NCBI RefSeq assembly: GCF_014205295.1
Contig: NZ_JACHNF010000001.1
Location: forward strand, 372,001-436,000
Reading direction: 5' to 3'
DNA: 64,000 nt
From: Kribbella solani
Lineage (GTDB): Bacteria; Actinomycetota; Actinomycetes; Propionibacteriales; Kribbellaceae
Below, piece by piece: positions 52,203 to 60,514 of this stretch. Within the stretch, counting starts at the first letter, position 1. Each line of letters starts with the position of its first letter. The notes below the pieces were generated by a model. The model was not told the origin of the DNA. It made no database searches and saw only the letters and a program-made list of their open reading frames with translations. Position numbers and translations under genes: made by a program.

Positions 52203-53549
52203 ATGAGGCAGCAGTTCAAGAACCTGGACACGTGGCGGGGAAAGCTGACCGCCACCTGGGTCTGCCTGGCTCCGCCGACCGCGCTGGTCGCCGTGTTCGT
52301 GGTCGGTGGCGTCACCTCGAACACGTTCATCGTGGACGCGCACGCGCTGGCCGCCCCGCGCCAGGACTCGGTCTTCGACGACCTGGCCGCGAACGTACCG
52401 TCCCAGCTGGGCGCCGACGGCAGCCTGCCGTCGCAGGAGAAGTCGACCATCCAGGTCCCCCTGACCGGTACGACCGACGGCACCGTGAAGCCGATCCCGG
52501 GTGCGATCGGCGACACCTCCGGCATTCCCGGGACGGTGCTCGCGGCGTACCAGAAGGCTGCCCGTGACCTGGCCACGTCGATGCCCGGCTGTCACATCAC
52601 CTGGCCGCTGCTGGCCGGAATCGGCAAGGTCGAGTCCGATCACGCAGGAGGTGGCAAGGTGGACGCGAACGGCAACACCCGCGGCAAGATCCTCGGCCCG
52701 GTCCTGAACGGTGGCCCCGGGATGGCCGCGATCGCCGACACCGACCAGGGCGTGTACGACGGGAACACCACCTGGGACCGCGCGGTCGGCCCGATGCAGT
52801 TCATCCCCAGTACCTGGAAGACGTACGGCGCGGACGGCAACGGTGACGGTGTCAAGGACCCGCACAACGTGTTCGACGCGGCCCGCGCGGCCGGGGACTA
52901 CCTGTGCGCCGGCGGTGCGAACCTGTCCGACCCGCAGGGCCTGGTCCAGGCGGTGCTGCGCTACAACCACTCGATGGACTACGTGTCGACCGTGCTGCGC
53001 TGGATGCAGTCGTACAGCAAGGACACGGTGAGCGTGCCGGACAAGCCCGGTTCGATCGACACCCCGGACGACAACGGCAATGCCGACGGCAAGAGCAAGA
53101 CCGAGACGACACCTCCGCCGAGTACGCCGACGACTGCTCCGGTGACCACGGCGCCGACGTCGAGCCCGACGATCGTGCCGACGACGCAGCGTCCGGCCCG
53201 GCCGACCTCGGTCAAGCCGACGCCGACCCCGACCAAGACGTCGACGAAGACGCCGGGTGGGACGCCGAGCAAGCCGCCGACGACGCCGAAGCCGCCGTTC
53301 ACGCCGCCGCCGACCACGCCCAGCAAGCCGACGACGACCCCGACGCCGGGCGACCCGAGCTGCACGCCGACGCCGACCCCGAGCGATACACCGACGCCCG
53401 ACCCGAGCGACTCCCCGTCGACGACTCCGTCGACGAACCCGGCGGATCCGCCGACCACGCCGCCGTCGCCCTGCACCTCGACCGGCCCGGATTCGGAACC
53501 GACCAAGACCGCCGTCACCCCGGGACCAGGCCCGCAACCCGCGAACTGA
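52203..53549 (+). CDS. Lytic transglycosylase with Thr/Pro-rich tail
   Basis: The 448-residue protein has an N-terminal signal anchor (about residues 15-37), a linker, a lysozyme-like transglycosylase domain (about 115-285) with catalytic Glu in AGIGKVESDHAGG near 145 and the GPMQFIPSTWKTYG motif, then a C-terminal tail of about 160 residues of Thr, Pro and Ser (TPTTAPVTTAPTSSPTIVP). The tail probably spans or adheres to the cell wall. It cleaves peptidoglycan outside the membrane. A close paralogue lies 180 bp downstream. Confidence 0.92.
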   Translation: MRQQFKNLDTWRGKLTATWVCLAPPTALVAVFVVGGVTSNTFIVDAHALAAPRQDSVFDDLAANVPSQLGADGSLPSQEKSTIQVPLTGTTDGTVKPIPGAIGDTSGIPGTVLAAYQKAARDLATSMPGCHITWPLLAGIGKVESDHAGGGKVDANGNTRGKILGPVLNGGPGMAAIADTDQGVYDGNTTWDRAVGPMQFIPSTWKTYGADGNGDGVKDPHNVFDAARAAGDYLCAGGANLSDPQGLVQAVLRYNHSMDYVSTVLRWMQSYSKDTVSVPDKPGSIDTPDDNGNADGKSKTETTPPPSTPTTAPVTTAPTSSPTIVPTTQRPARPTSVKPTPTPTKTSTKTPGGTPSKPPTTPKPPFTPPPTTPSKPTTTPTPGDPSCTPTPTPSDTPTPDPSDSPSTTPSTNPADPPTTPPSPCTSTGPDSEPTKTAVTPGPGPQPAN

Positions 53550-53674
53550 CCCGCGACCGGCGAGCTGACCACCGGCAAGTGAACCGATCAGCGGCCGGAT
53601 TGCTGAGAGGCCGTCACTTTCAGGTAGCCACGTTCGTTACCTCGGTGGTGGTTTTCCGTGAGTTCCCGGCGTCC

Positions 53675-53703
53675 GTAACTTTGCGTCGTCTTGATGTAAC
53701 TTT
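53675..53703 (+). promoter_or_regulatory. Direct repeats upstream of the second transglycosylase gene
   Basis: GTAACTTT occurs at 53675-53682 and 53696-53703, 21 bp (two helical turns) apart, 27-55 bp before the ATG at 53730. The position suits an activator or operator pair. Few other low-GC stretches occur nearby. Confidence 0.4.
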
Positions 53704-53729
53704 CTGGCCCCTGGTTCGTTGAAGGGGCT

Positions 53730-54995
53730 ATGCGCCTAACCCGTAGTGGTAATCGTCGGGTCAAAATAATCATCGCTTCACTGTGCACGGCCCCGCTCAT
53801 GGTCGGGGCCATCGTGACCGTTGCCTCGGGCGGAGCCGGTGCCACCGGCCAGCTCGCGGCGGGCAGCCCGGTCGCCCCATCGCCTGGGGCCGGGCTGAAC
53901 AGCGGTGAGTTCGACGAGTTGACGATGATCGTGCCGCAGCGTCCGGGAGTGGACGGCCGGCTCGGTTCCGACAAACCCGCCCGCGCCGACGTCCCCGTGC
54001 AGGGGGCGACCGACGGCCGGTCGGTGGTCCGGCCCGGGCGGCCGGGAGCCGTGAACGGCATTCCCCGCGGGGTCTTCCCCGCCTACCGCCGGGCCACCGC
54101 GAACCTCGCGGTCGTCCGGCCGAACTGTGGGCTGACCTGGCCGCTGCTGGCCGGGATCGGCAAGGTCGAGTCCGACCACGCGGCCGGCGGCCGGGTGGAC
54201 GTGGCCGGTACCACCCGCGGCCGGATCCTCGGCCCGGTGCTGAACGGCCGGCACGGCAACGCCCGGATCACCGACACCGACAAGGGCAAGTACGACGCCG
54301 ATCAGACCTGGGACCGGGCCGTCGGCCCGATGCAGATCATCCCGCAGGTGTGGGGCGAGTTCGGGGCCGACGGCAACGGTGACGGCTTCCGCAACCCGAA
54401 CAACGTGTACGACGCCGTCACCACGGTCGCCGTCGTGCTCTGCTCCGAGGGCGACGACCTGAAGCGGCCGCAGGACCTGGTCGCGTCGCTACTGCGCTAC
54501 CAGCACTCCAAGGACTTCGTCGCCACCGTGCTGAAGTGGATGCGGGTGTACAGCAAGAACGCTGTCCTGGTTCCGAACGCGACCGGCAACATCGCGACCG
54601 CGAAGACGACCGGCAACGCCGATCGCAAGGTCGACCCGCGCCAGGTGCCGGACGTTCCGGACGACACCAAGACACCGACGCCGACCCCGGCGCCGACGCA
54701 GAGCACCGCGCAGCCGACGGACCCGTCGACCCCGGAGCCGACCGACGAGGGCAAGCCGACGCTGCCGAAGCCGGTGGATCCGACGACCGACACGCCGACG
54801 CACCACCCGACGGTGACGCCGACCAGGACGCCGACGAAGTCGCCCACCAAGACCCCGACCAAGACGCCGACTCCGACCCCCACGCCGACTCCGACGCCGA
54901 CGGAGACGCCGACGGAGACGCCGACCGAGACGCCGTGCGCGGGCAACGAGACGACCACCCCGACGTGTACGCCGGGCGGCGGCTCGCACGGCTGA
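53730..54995 (+). CDS. Lytic transglycosylase with Thr/Pro-rich tail (paralogue)
   Basis: The 421-residue protein repeats the layout of its neighbour. It has a signal peptide (about residues 1-40, cleavage near GATG), a transglycosylase domain with the same catalytic AGIGKVESDHAAGG near 143 and GPMQIIPQVWGEFGADGNGDG, and a tail of Thr/Pro repeats (TPTPTPTPTPTETPTETPT). Two cysteines near the C-terminus (PCAGNETTTPTC) could form a disulphide. The domains are clearly homologous, but the tails and leaders differ, suggesting duplication followed by divergence in localisation. Confidence 0.92.
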   Translation: MRLTRSGNRRVKIIIASLCTAPLMVGAIVTVASGGAGATGQLAAGSPVAPSPGAGLNSGEFDELTMIVPQRPGVDGRLGSDKPARADVPVQGATDGRSVVRPGRPGAVNGIPRGVFPAYRRATANLAVVRPNCGLTWPLLAGIGKVESDHAAGGRVDVAGTTRGRILGPVLNGRHGNARITDTDKGKYDADQTWDRAVGPMQIIPQVWGEFGADGNGDGFRNPNNVYDAVTTVAVVLCSEGDDLKRPQDLVASLLRYQHSKDFVATVLKWMRVYSKNAVLVPNATGNIATAKTTGNADRKVDPRQVPDVPDDTKTPTPTPAPTQSTAQPTDPSTPEPTDEGKPTLPKPVDPTTDTPTHHPTVTPTRTPTKSPTKTPTKTPTPTPTPTPTPTETPTETPTETPCAGNETTTPTCTPGGGSHG

Positions 54996-55019
54996 TACCG
55001 GGCCGGATACGGTCGACGC

Positions 55020-56123
55020 ATGACGGAGTTGATCGGGTCCGGCGTACTCAAGCTGGCCGGCACGGTGTTGCCGGCCGGCGAGCGGCAGGAGATCCACCTC
55101 AGCGGTGGGCTGGTCGTCGACCGGCCCGCCGCTGCTGACGTCACGACGGTGCACACCGGTGGCTGGATCGTGCCGGGTCTGGTCGACGCGCACTGCCATA
55201 TCGGTCTCGACCGGCACGGTGCGGTCGAGCGCGACGTACAGGAGCAGCAGGCGGTCCTGGATCGGGACGCGGGCGCCTTGCTGGTACGGGACGCCGGGTC
55301 GGCCGCGGACACGCGCTGGATCGACGACCGGGCGGACCTGCCGAAGATCATCCGGGCCGGGCGGCACATCGCGCGCTCCAAGCGGTACCTGCGGAACTAC
55401 GGCTGGGAGATCGAGCCGGCGGAGCTGGTCGCGTACGTCGAGCAGGAGGCGCTTCGCGGTGACGGCTGGGTCAAGTTGGTCGGCGACTGGATCGACCGGG
55501 AAGCGGGCGATCTGACGCCGTGCTGGCCGGCCGACGCGCTGAACGCGGCGATCGCCCGCGCGCACGAGCTCGGCGCCCGGGTCACGGCGCATGTGTTCGG
55601 TGCGGATGCGCTGCCGGATCTGCTTGCCGCCGGCATCGATTGCCTGGAGCACGGCACCGGCGTCGGACCGGAGCTGCTCGCCCAGCTGGCCGAGCGCCAG
55701 GTCGCGATCGTCCCGACCCTGATCCAGCTGGAGAACTTCCCGGAGTACGCCGAGCAGGCCGCGGGCAAGTTCCCGGTGTACTCGGCCCACATGCGCGATC
55801 TGTACGAGCGCAGACTGCACCGGCTCCGCGATGCGTTCGAGGCCGGAGTCCCGGTGTACGCGGGCACCGACGCGGGCGGCGTACTCGGTCATGGGCTGGT
55901 CGCGCAGGAGATCCAGGCGCTGACCGAGATCGGGATGTCGGGGGAGCAGGCGCTGGCCGCCGGCTCGTGGGCGGCGCGCGCGTGGCTGGGCGCGCCGAGT
56001 GAGCTGCGGCCGGGCGATCCGGCCGATCTGGTCGTGTACGACGAGGACCCGCGGACCCATCCGGAGGTTCTCACGCACCCGCGGCTGATCGCGCTCCGTG
56101 GCAACATCGTGTTCCATCGGTAA
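55020..56123 (+). CDS. Amidohydrolase-family metal-dependent hydrolase
   Basis: The 367-residue protein is a TIM-barrel amidohydrolase of the imidazolonepropionase/prolidase-like group. Metal and catalytic residues are visible: HxH in VDAHCHIG near residue 58, Lys in WVKLVGDW, His in TAHVFG and LEHGTG, and Asp in YAGTDAGG. A short beta-sandwich flanks the barrel at both ends (DPADLVVYDEDP near 337). No signal peptide is seen. Its substrate, probably a cyclic amide or dipeptide-like compound, cannot be told. It is 25 bp from the transglycosylase gene but has no evident link. Confidence 0.88.
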   Translation: MTELIGSGVLKLAGTVLPAGERQEIHLSGGLVVDRPAAADVTTVHTGGWIVPGLVDAHCHIGLDRHGAVERDVQEQQAVLDRDAGALLVRDAGSAADTRWIDDRADLPKIIRAGRHIARSKRYLRNYGWEIEPAELVAYVEQEALRGDGWVKLVGDWIDREAGDLTPCWPADALNAAIARAHELGARVTAHVFGADALPDLLAAGIDCLEHGTGVGPELLAQLAERQVAIVPTLIQLENFPEYAEQAAGKFPVYSAHMRDLYERRLHRLRDAFEAGVPVYAGTDAGGVLGHGLVAQEIQALTEIGMSGEQALAAGSWAARAWLGAPSELRPGDPADLVVYDEDPRTHPEVLTHPRLIALRGNIVFHR

Positions 56124-56124
56124 C

Positions 56125-56169
56125 GGGAGAAAATTCACCCAAACCCTGGCAGAGGCGGAAGATTTTCCC
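56125..56169 (+). terminator. Imperfect hairpin after the amidohydrolase gene
   Basis: GGGA(G)AAAAT at 56125-56134 pairs with ATTTTCCC at 56162-56169, giving an 8-bp stem with one bulge and a long loop. It starts two bases after the stop and could act as terminator or as leader structure for the next gene. Confidence 0.3.
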
Positions 56170-56231
56170 TTACGGTGACTCCTGGGACCGCCGACGCCCC
56201 TCGGCGGACCACATCAGGGAAGGATCCGCCC

Positions 56232-57605
56232 ATGGGTTCTGTCAATTCCACGTTGACCACCCGAGTACCCAAACTGGCCGTCGTTCTGGCGGTCGCAGCG
56301 CTCGGTCTGAGCGCACTGCCGAGCAACGCCGCCGAACCGGCCCAACCATCCGACGCGGGCCTGGCGCCCGCGTTCCAGGACGCCGCGGCGAAGTACGACG
56401 TACCGCGTGAGGTACTCGTCGGCGTCGGTTTCGCCGAGACGCACCTCGACGGCCACAACGGAGCGCCCAGCCAGGCGAACGGCTACGGCGTGATGCAGCT
56501 GGCCAGTAACAACGTGAACAAAACGATGTCGGAGGCAAGCAAACTCACCGGGCTGCCAGTGGCGAAGCTGTCCAAGGACGATCGGTCGAACATCCTCGGC
56601 GCGGCAGCCGTTCTGGACGCGTACGCGGACCAGGCCGGGCTGACCGGTGCCGCCCGCAAGGACCCCGGCAAGTGGTACAGCGTCGTTGCCAAGTACTCCC
56701 ATTCGGCTGACGGGCCGACCGCCCGGCTGTATACCGACGAGGTCTTCCGGATCATCGGCACCGGCGTACAGGCGGCCGGCGTCACCACCGCGCCGCGTGC
56801 CGTCAAGGCGGACCTCGGCGCGTACGCCAAGGTCGCACCGCTCGGTACCCGGAGCGCGTCGTCGGTGCAGGCCGTCGACTACCCGGGCGCGATCTGGAAC
56901 GCGGCCAGCACCAGCAACTACCGGGCCGGTCGCACCGCGGCGATCACCACGATCGTGATCCACGTGACCCAAGGCTCGTACGCGGGCACGATCAGCTGGT
57001 TCAAGGACCCGGCGGCGCAGGTCAGCGCGCACTACGTGGTCCGGTCCAGCGATGGTCAGGTGACGCAGATGGTGGCCGAGAAGGACACCGCCTGGCACGT
57101 ACGCACCGAGAACCCGTACACCATCGGCATCGAGCACGAAGGGTACGTGGACCAGCCGTCGTGGTTCACCGACGCGATGTACCGGTCGTCGGCCGCGCTG
57201 ACCCGCAACATCGCGGACCGGCGTGGCATCCCGAAGGACCGGGCGCACATCAAAGGCCACAGCGAGATGCCGAACAACGACCACACCGACCCGGGTCCGA
57301 ACTGGAACTGGGACTACTACATGCAGCTGGTGAACGGCGGTAGCCCGAACCCGCCGCAGTACAACTTCACCACCTGGGGCAGCGGCGTCAACGTACGCTC
57401 GGCGCCGAAGCTCTCCGCGTCCGTGGTGACGTCGCTGGCCGGACCGACCCAGGTGTACGTCGAGTGCCAGGTCCAGGGCGACACCGTCACCGCCGGTGGT
57501 TACACCAACAACTGGTGGGCGAAGCTGCGCGATCAGAACGGCTACATGACCAACATCTACATCGACGATCCGAACACCAAGCTGCCCGGCGTACCGGACT
57601 GCTAG
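56232..57605 (+). CDS. Secreted wall hydrolase: transglycosylase-like, amidase_2 and SH3 domains
   Basis: The 457-residue protein has a signal peptide (cleavage near SNA/AEP, about residue 34), a transglycosylase-like domain (about 42-170) with Glu in GVGFAETHLDG and a GYGVMQLA motif, an N-acetylmuramoyl-L-alanine amidase_2 domain (about 235-380) with zinc ligands in TTIVIHVTQG, HIKGHSEMPN and DHTDPGPNW, and a C-terminal SH3b wall-binding domain (GVNVRSAPKLSASVV). It would cut both glycan and peptide bonds of peptidoglycan. ATG 56232 was chosen over an upstream frame start because the signal peptide begins there. Confidence 0.92.
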   Translation: MGSVNSTLTTRVPKLAVVLAVAALGLSALPSNAAEPAQPSDAGLAPAFQDAAAKYDVPREVLVGVGFAETHLDGHNGAPSQANGYGVMQLASNNVNKTMSEASKLTGLPVAKLSKDDRSNILGAAAVLDAYADQAGLTGAARKDPGKWYSVVAKYSHSADGPTARLYTDEVFRIIGTGVQAAGVTTAPRAVKADLGAYAKVAPLGTRSASSVQAVDYPGAIWNAASTSNYRAGRTAAITTIVIHVTQGSYAGTISWFKDPAAQVSAHYVVRSSDGQVTQMVAEKDTAWHVRTENPYTIGIEHEGYVDQPSWFTDAMYRSSAALTRNIADRRGIPKDRAHIKGHSEMPNNDHTDPGPNWNWDYYMQLVNGGSPNPPQYNFTTWGSGVNVRSAPKLSASVVTSLAGPTQVYVECQVQGDTVTAGGYTNNWWAKLRDQNGYMTNIYIDDPNTKLPGVPDC

Positions 57606-58436
57606 TCAGATCCGCCTGGTCTTGACCAGCCAGGCGACGAACGCAGCCATCACCACCCACCCCGGCCAGGCCTGCAGACCCACTTGCATCGGGTCCATGT
57701 CCTGGCCGGGCGCGCTGAGGAAGAAGACCGTCCGCATGGCCAGGCTGCTGACGACCGCGTGCGCCAGTACGGCCGGCAACACGGAGTTGGACCGCTTACG
57801 CAGCCAGCTGAAGATCGGTACGACAAGCAGGCACGAGACGACCAGGGCCCCGACCGACGCCGCCAGCGAGTGTCCTGGGTACTGACCGCCCATGAGCAGG
57901 GTCGGGAGGTGCCAGAGGGCGAAGATCACCGCGGTACCCAGGTAGCCGACCAGCCGGCCGTACTGCAGCAAACGCGGCAGCAGGTAGCCCTGCCAGCCCA
58001 GCTCCTCGCCGAAGAAGAACGGCAGCGACAGCACGTACTGCAAGGCCAGCGGTGCAATCCAGCCGATAATGCCGGACAGGTTGCTCAGCTCGAACTTGTA
58101 CGTCCCGGCGAGCCAGGCGACGACCAGTGACGCGACAGTGAGTCCTAGTGGTACGACGATCGCCAGTACGCAGTCCATGACTCGGTGGGGCAGCTCCAGG
58201 CCGAGTGCTTTGCGCAGATTGGGTGTACGCCGCCGCATCACGATCACTGCGGCCAGGGCGGGCGCCAGCATGGCCGCGTACACACAGACGAGTTGCAGTG
58301 TGCCCATGCCTAGGTCGTTCGAGTCGCGGTGGAAGCCGCTGATGAGCAGCGGCGACATAGCCAGCCAGATGCCTCCAAAGGCGAGACCTATGTACGCCGG
58401 GAGGTCGTGGCGGGTTCTACGGAGGGTCTTTGTCAT
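57606..58436 (-). CDS. CPBP-family intramembrane metalloprotease
   Basis: The 276-residue protein has about eight membrane helices and the CPBP (Abi/CAAX-like) motifs: EE in FFGEELGWQGYLLPRL near residue 145, then FALWHLPTLLMGG and a C-terminal LAHAVVSS helix with the third motif's histidine. The glutamine in GWQG replaces the frequent arginine, a variant I recall in other members. ATG 58436 avoids an Arg/Ser-rich stretch upstream. It reads tail-to-tail against the wall hydrolase, with one base from stop to stop. Substrate unknown. Confidence 0.88.
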   Translation of the reverse strand: MTKTLRRTRHDLPAYIGLAFGGIWLAMSPLLISGFHRDSNDLGMGTLQLVCVYAAMLAPALAAVIVMRRRTPNLRKALGLELPHRVMDCVLAIVVPLGLTVASLVVAWLAGTYKFELSNLSGIIGWIAPLALQYVLSLPFFFGEELGWQGYLLPRLLQYGRLVGYLGTAVIFALWHLPTLLMGGQYPGHSLAASVGALVVSCLLVVPIFSWLRKRSNSVLPAVLAHAVVSSLAMRTVFFLSAPGQDMDPMQVGLQAWPGWVVMAAFVAWLVKTRRI

Positions 58437-58548
58437 GTGACCAGACGCTATGGAGTACGGCCCGCTGGAACGATCCGGTGCGCTGCCAGGAAAATGGTGG
58501 AGTCTGCTGTACCGACCGCGGGTGCCGGCGTAGCGGAAGATAGTGGAC

Positions 58549-59781
58549 ATGCTCACCAAGATCCTGTCCCGCGGTGGACCTGCGGCCGGCTACCTGGCCA
58601 TCCGCTTCCTCAAGTCGGTCACGTTGCTGGCGGCAATCCCGATCAGCCTGCTGCTCGGCTGGATCATCCCCGGCGCGACGGCCGGGCTGGTGCGGCTCGC
58701 CAACAGCGAGCGGCGCCGCGCGGCGAAGTACCTGGGCGTGGGTGAGCCTGACCTGCTGCCGTCGGCGCAGCGCCGGCTGCCGGGCGACGTGGTGACCCTG
58801 TTCCGCGACCAGTCGTTCAAGGTCAGTCTGCGGTGCCTGCTGATGCCGCTGGTGATGATTCCGGAGCTGACCGTCACCGCGATCGCGGTGATCGGGGTGC
58901 CCGCCGCCGTCCTCGGGATGGTGCTGTGGCCGATCCAGCCAGGCCAGTTCTCGCTGATGGGTGTCGGTGTGGACAGCTGGACAGAAGCGCTGACGAACGG
59001 CCTGGCCCAGATACTGATCAGTGCGGCGCTCCTGTACTGGGTACTGCCCGCGCTGGCCCGTGCGCATGCCGGTGCGGTGCTCAGCCTGCTCGCACCGACT
59101 GCGGAGCAGCTGGAAACCACACGCCTGGAGCAGCGCGTCGAGGAGCTCACCAAGAGCCGCGCGGGTGCTGTGGACTCCCACGGTGCCGAACTGCGCCGGA
59201 TCGAGCGGGACCTGCACGACGGCACGCAAGCTCAGCTGGTGTCACTGGCGATGCGGATCGGTGTCGCCAAGCAGACCATGGCCGATGACCCGGACAAGGC
59301 CGCCAAGCTACTGGACGATGCCCGTGACGGTGCCGAGCAGGCGATGACCGAGCTACGCGGCGTACTGCGCACTATGTACCCGCCGATCCTTGCTGACCGC
59401 GGACTGGTCGGTGCGGTGTCCGCACTGGCCGCACGATGCCCACTGCCCGTCCAGCTGCGCATAGGCGAGCTGGGCGAGGTCCCGGCCGCGGTAGAAGCTG
59501 CTGCGTACTTCGTCGTCGCGGAGTCCCTCACCAACGTGACAAAGCACAGTGCTGCCGGCCACGTGGACGTACAGCTCGAACGGCGTGGTCCTGACCTGTT
59601 CCTGTCGATCATCGACGACGGGATCGGCGGAGCGCGGATCAGCGAGGAGGCGGACCTGCTGGGCCGGGGGAGTGGCCTGCATGGCATGCTCCATCGGGTG
59701 CGTGCGATCGATGGTCAGATGGAGTTGCGGAGCCCGATCGGTGGGCCGACCACCGTCGAGGTGATCCTCCCGTGCGGGTGA
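58549..59781 (+). CDS. Sensor histidine kinase (LiaS/NarL-type HisKA_3)
   Basis: The 410-residue membrane kinase has four predicted helices in its first 175 residues (a sensor domain of the Streptomyces-type four-helix family), then the dimerisation helix with phospho-acceptor His in IERDLHDGTQAQLVSLAMR near 222, and the HATPase domain with LTNVTKHS, SIIDDGIGGA and GRGSGLHGM. ATG 58549 is preferred over GTG 58543 because GGAAG spacing is better. It overlaps the response regulator gene by 10 bp; signal unknown, but the wall-enzyme neighbours make envelope stress plausible. Confidence 0.93.
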   Translation: MLTKILSRGGPAAGYLAIRFLKSVTLLAAIPISLLLGWIIPGATAGLVRLANSERRRAAKYLGVGEPDLLPSAQRRLPGDVVTLFRDQSFKVSLRCLLMPLVMIPELTVTAIAVIGVPAAVLGMVLWPIQPGQFSLMGVGVDSWTEALTNGLAQILISAALLYWVLPALARAHAGAVLSLLAPTAEQLETTRLEQRVEELTKSRAGAVDSHGAELRRIERDLHDGTQAQLVSLAMRIGVAKQTMADDPDKAAKLLDDARDGAEQAMTELRGVLRTMYPPILADRGLVGAVSALAARCPLPVQLRIGELGEVPAAVEAAAYFVVAESLTNVTKHSAAGHVDVQLERRGPDLFLSIIDDGIGGARISEEADLLGRGSGLHGMLHRVRAIDGQMELRSPIGGPTTVEVILPCG

Positions 59782-60410
59782 TCATCCTTGAGGACAACCC
59801 GATCCTCGCCGAGGGCCTCGGCCTGCTGCTGAACAACTCCGGGTTCGTGGTGGCCGCGGTCGCCACCGACGCGGACGAGTTCGCGAAGGCGATCGCCGAG
59901 CACGAGGTGGAGATCGCGGTGGTCGACGTACGGCTGCCACCCACCTTCACCGACGAGGGCCTGCGGGCGGCGATCGAGGCGCGCCGGGTCCGCCCGGGGC
60001 TGCCGGTGCTGGTGTTCTCGCAGTACGTCGAGGAGGTGTACGCCGCGGAGCTGCTCGCCGCGGGCAGCGAGGGCGTCGGGTACCTGCTGAAGGACCGGGT
60101 GTCCCGCGTGGACGAGTTCCTCGAGGCGGTACGGCGGGTGGCGGCCGGCGGCACCGTACTTGACCCCGAGGTGGTCAGTCAGCTGATGGTCAAGCGGAGC
60201 AGCCCGCTCGACCGGCTGACGCCCCGCGAACGCGAGGTCCTGGCCCTGATGGCCGAAGGCCTCGGCAACGCCGCCATCGGCGAAAAGCTGGTGATCTCCG
60301 ATGGCGCCGTACACAAACACGTAGGCAACGTCTTCCTGAAGCTGGACCTCCCGCCGACCGACTCCGGCCACCGCCGGGTCCTGGCTGTCCTTGCCTATTT
60401 GGGCCTCTAG
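59772..60410 (+). CDS. NarL/LuxR-family response regulator
   Basis: The 212-residue regulator has a receiver domain with phosphorylation site Asp52 (EIAVVDVRLPP), conserved acidic residues in IILEDNP and the lysine in LLKDRVS, and a C-terminal LuxR helix-turn-helix from about residue 148 (LTPREREVLALMAEGLGNAA). The GTG start lies within the kinase gene, so the pair is translated together. Its stop interlocks in a CTAG palindrome with a candidate small frame on the other strand. Target promoters cannot be told. Confidence 0.95.
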   Translation: MRVIILEDNPILAEGLGLLLNNSGFVVAAVATDADEFAKAIAEHEVEIAVVDVRLPPTFTDEGLRAAIEARRVRPGLPVLVFSQYVEEVYAAELLAAGSEGVGYLLKDRVSRVDEFLEAVRRVAAGGTVLDPEVVSQLMVKRSSPLDRLTPREREVLALMAEGLGNAAIGEKLVISDGAVHKHVGNVFLKLDLPPTDSGHRRVLAVLAYLGL

Positions 60411-60514
60411 CAGTAAGTCTTCCAGCCGCCACCGTGCTCGACAGCAATGTAGTTGCCGGCACCGAGCAGGAGCGCGGCGAGTACTGCGAGGATTCTTCTG
60501 GGCGGCGGGATCAG
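60407..60514 (-). CDS. Candidate 35-residue hydrophobic peptide after the flotillin gene
   Basis: A 35-codon frame overlaps the flotillin stop as CTGA and would start at CTG 60514, since no ATG, GTG or TTG is in frame. It reads a basic PPPRRIL stretch, a membrane helix (LAVLAALLLGAGNYIAV) and ends VEHGGGWKTYC. Its stop interlocks in CTAG with the response-regulator stop. The two AGA codons are rare for this genome, which argues against it. It is a candidate only. Confidence 0.25.
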   Translation of the reverse strand: MIPPPRRILAVLAALLLGAGNYIAVEHGGGWKTYC

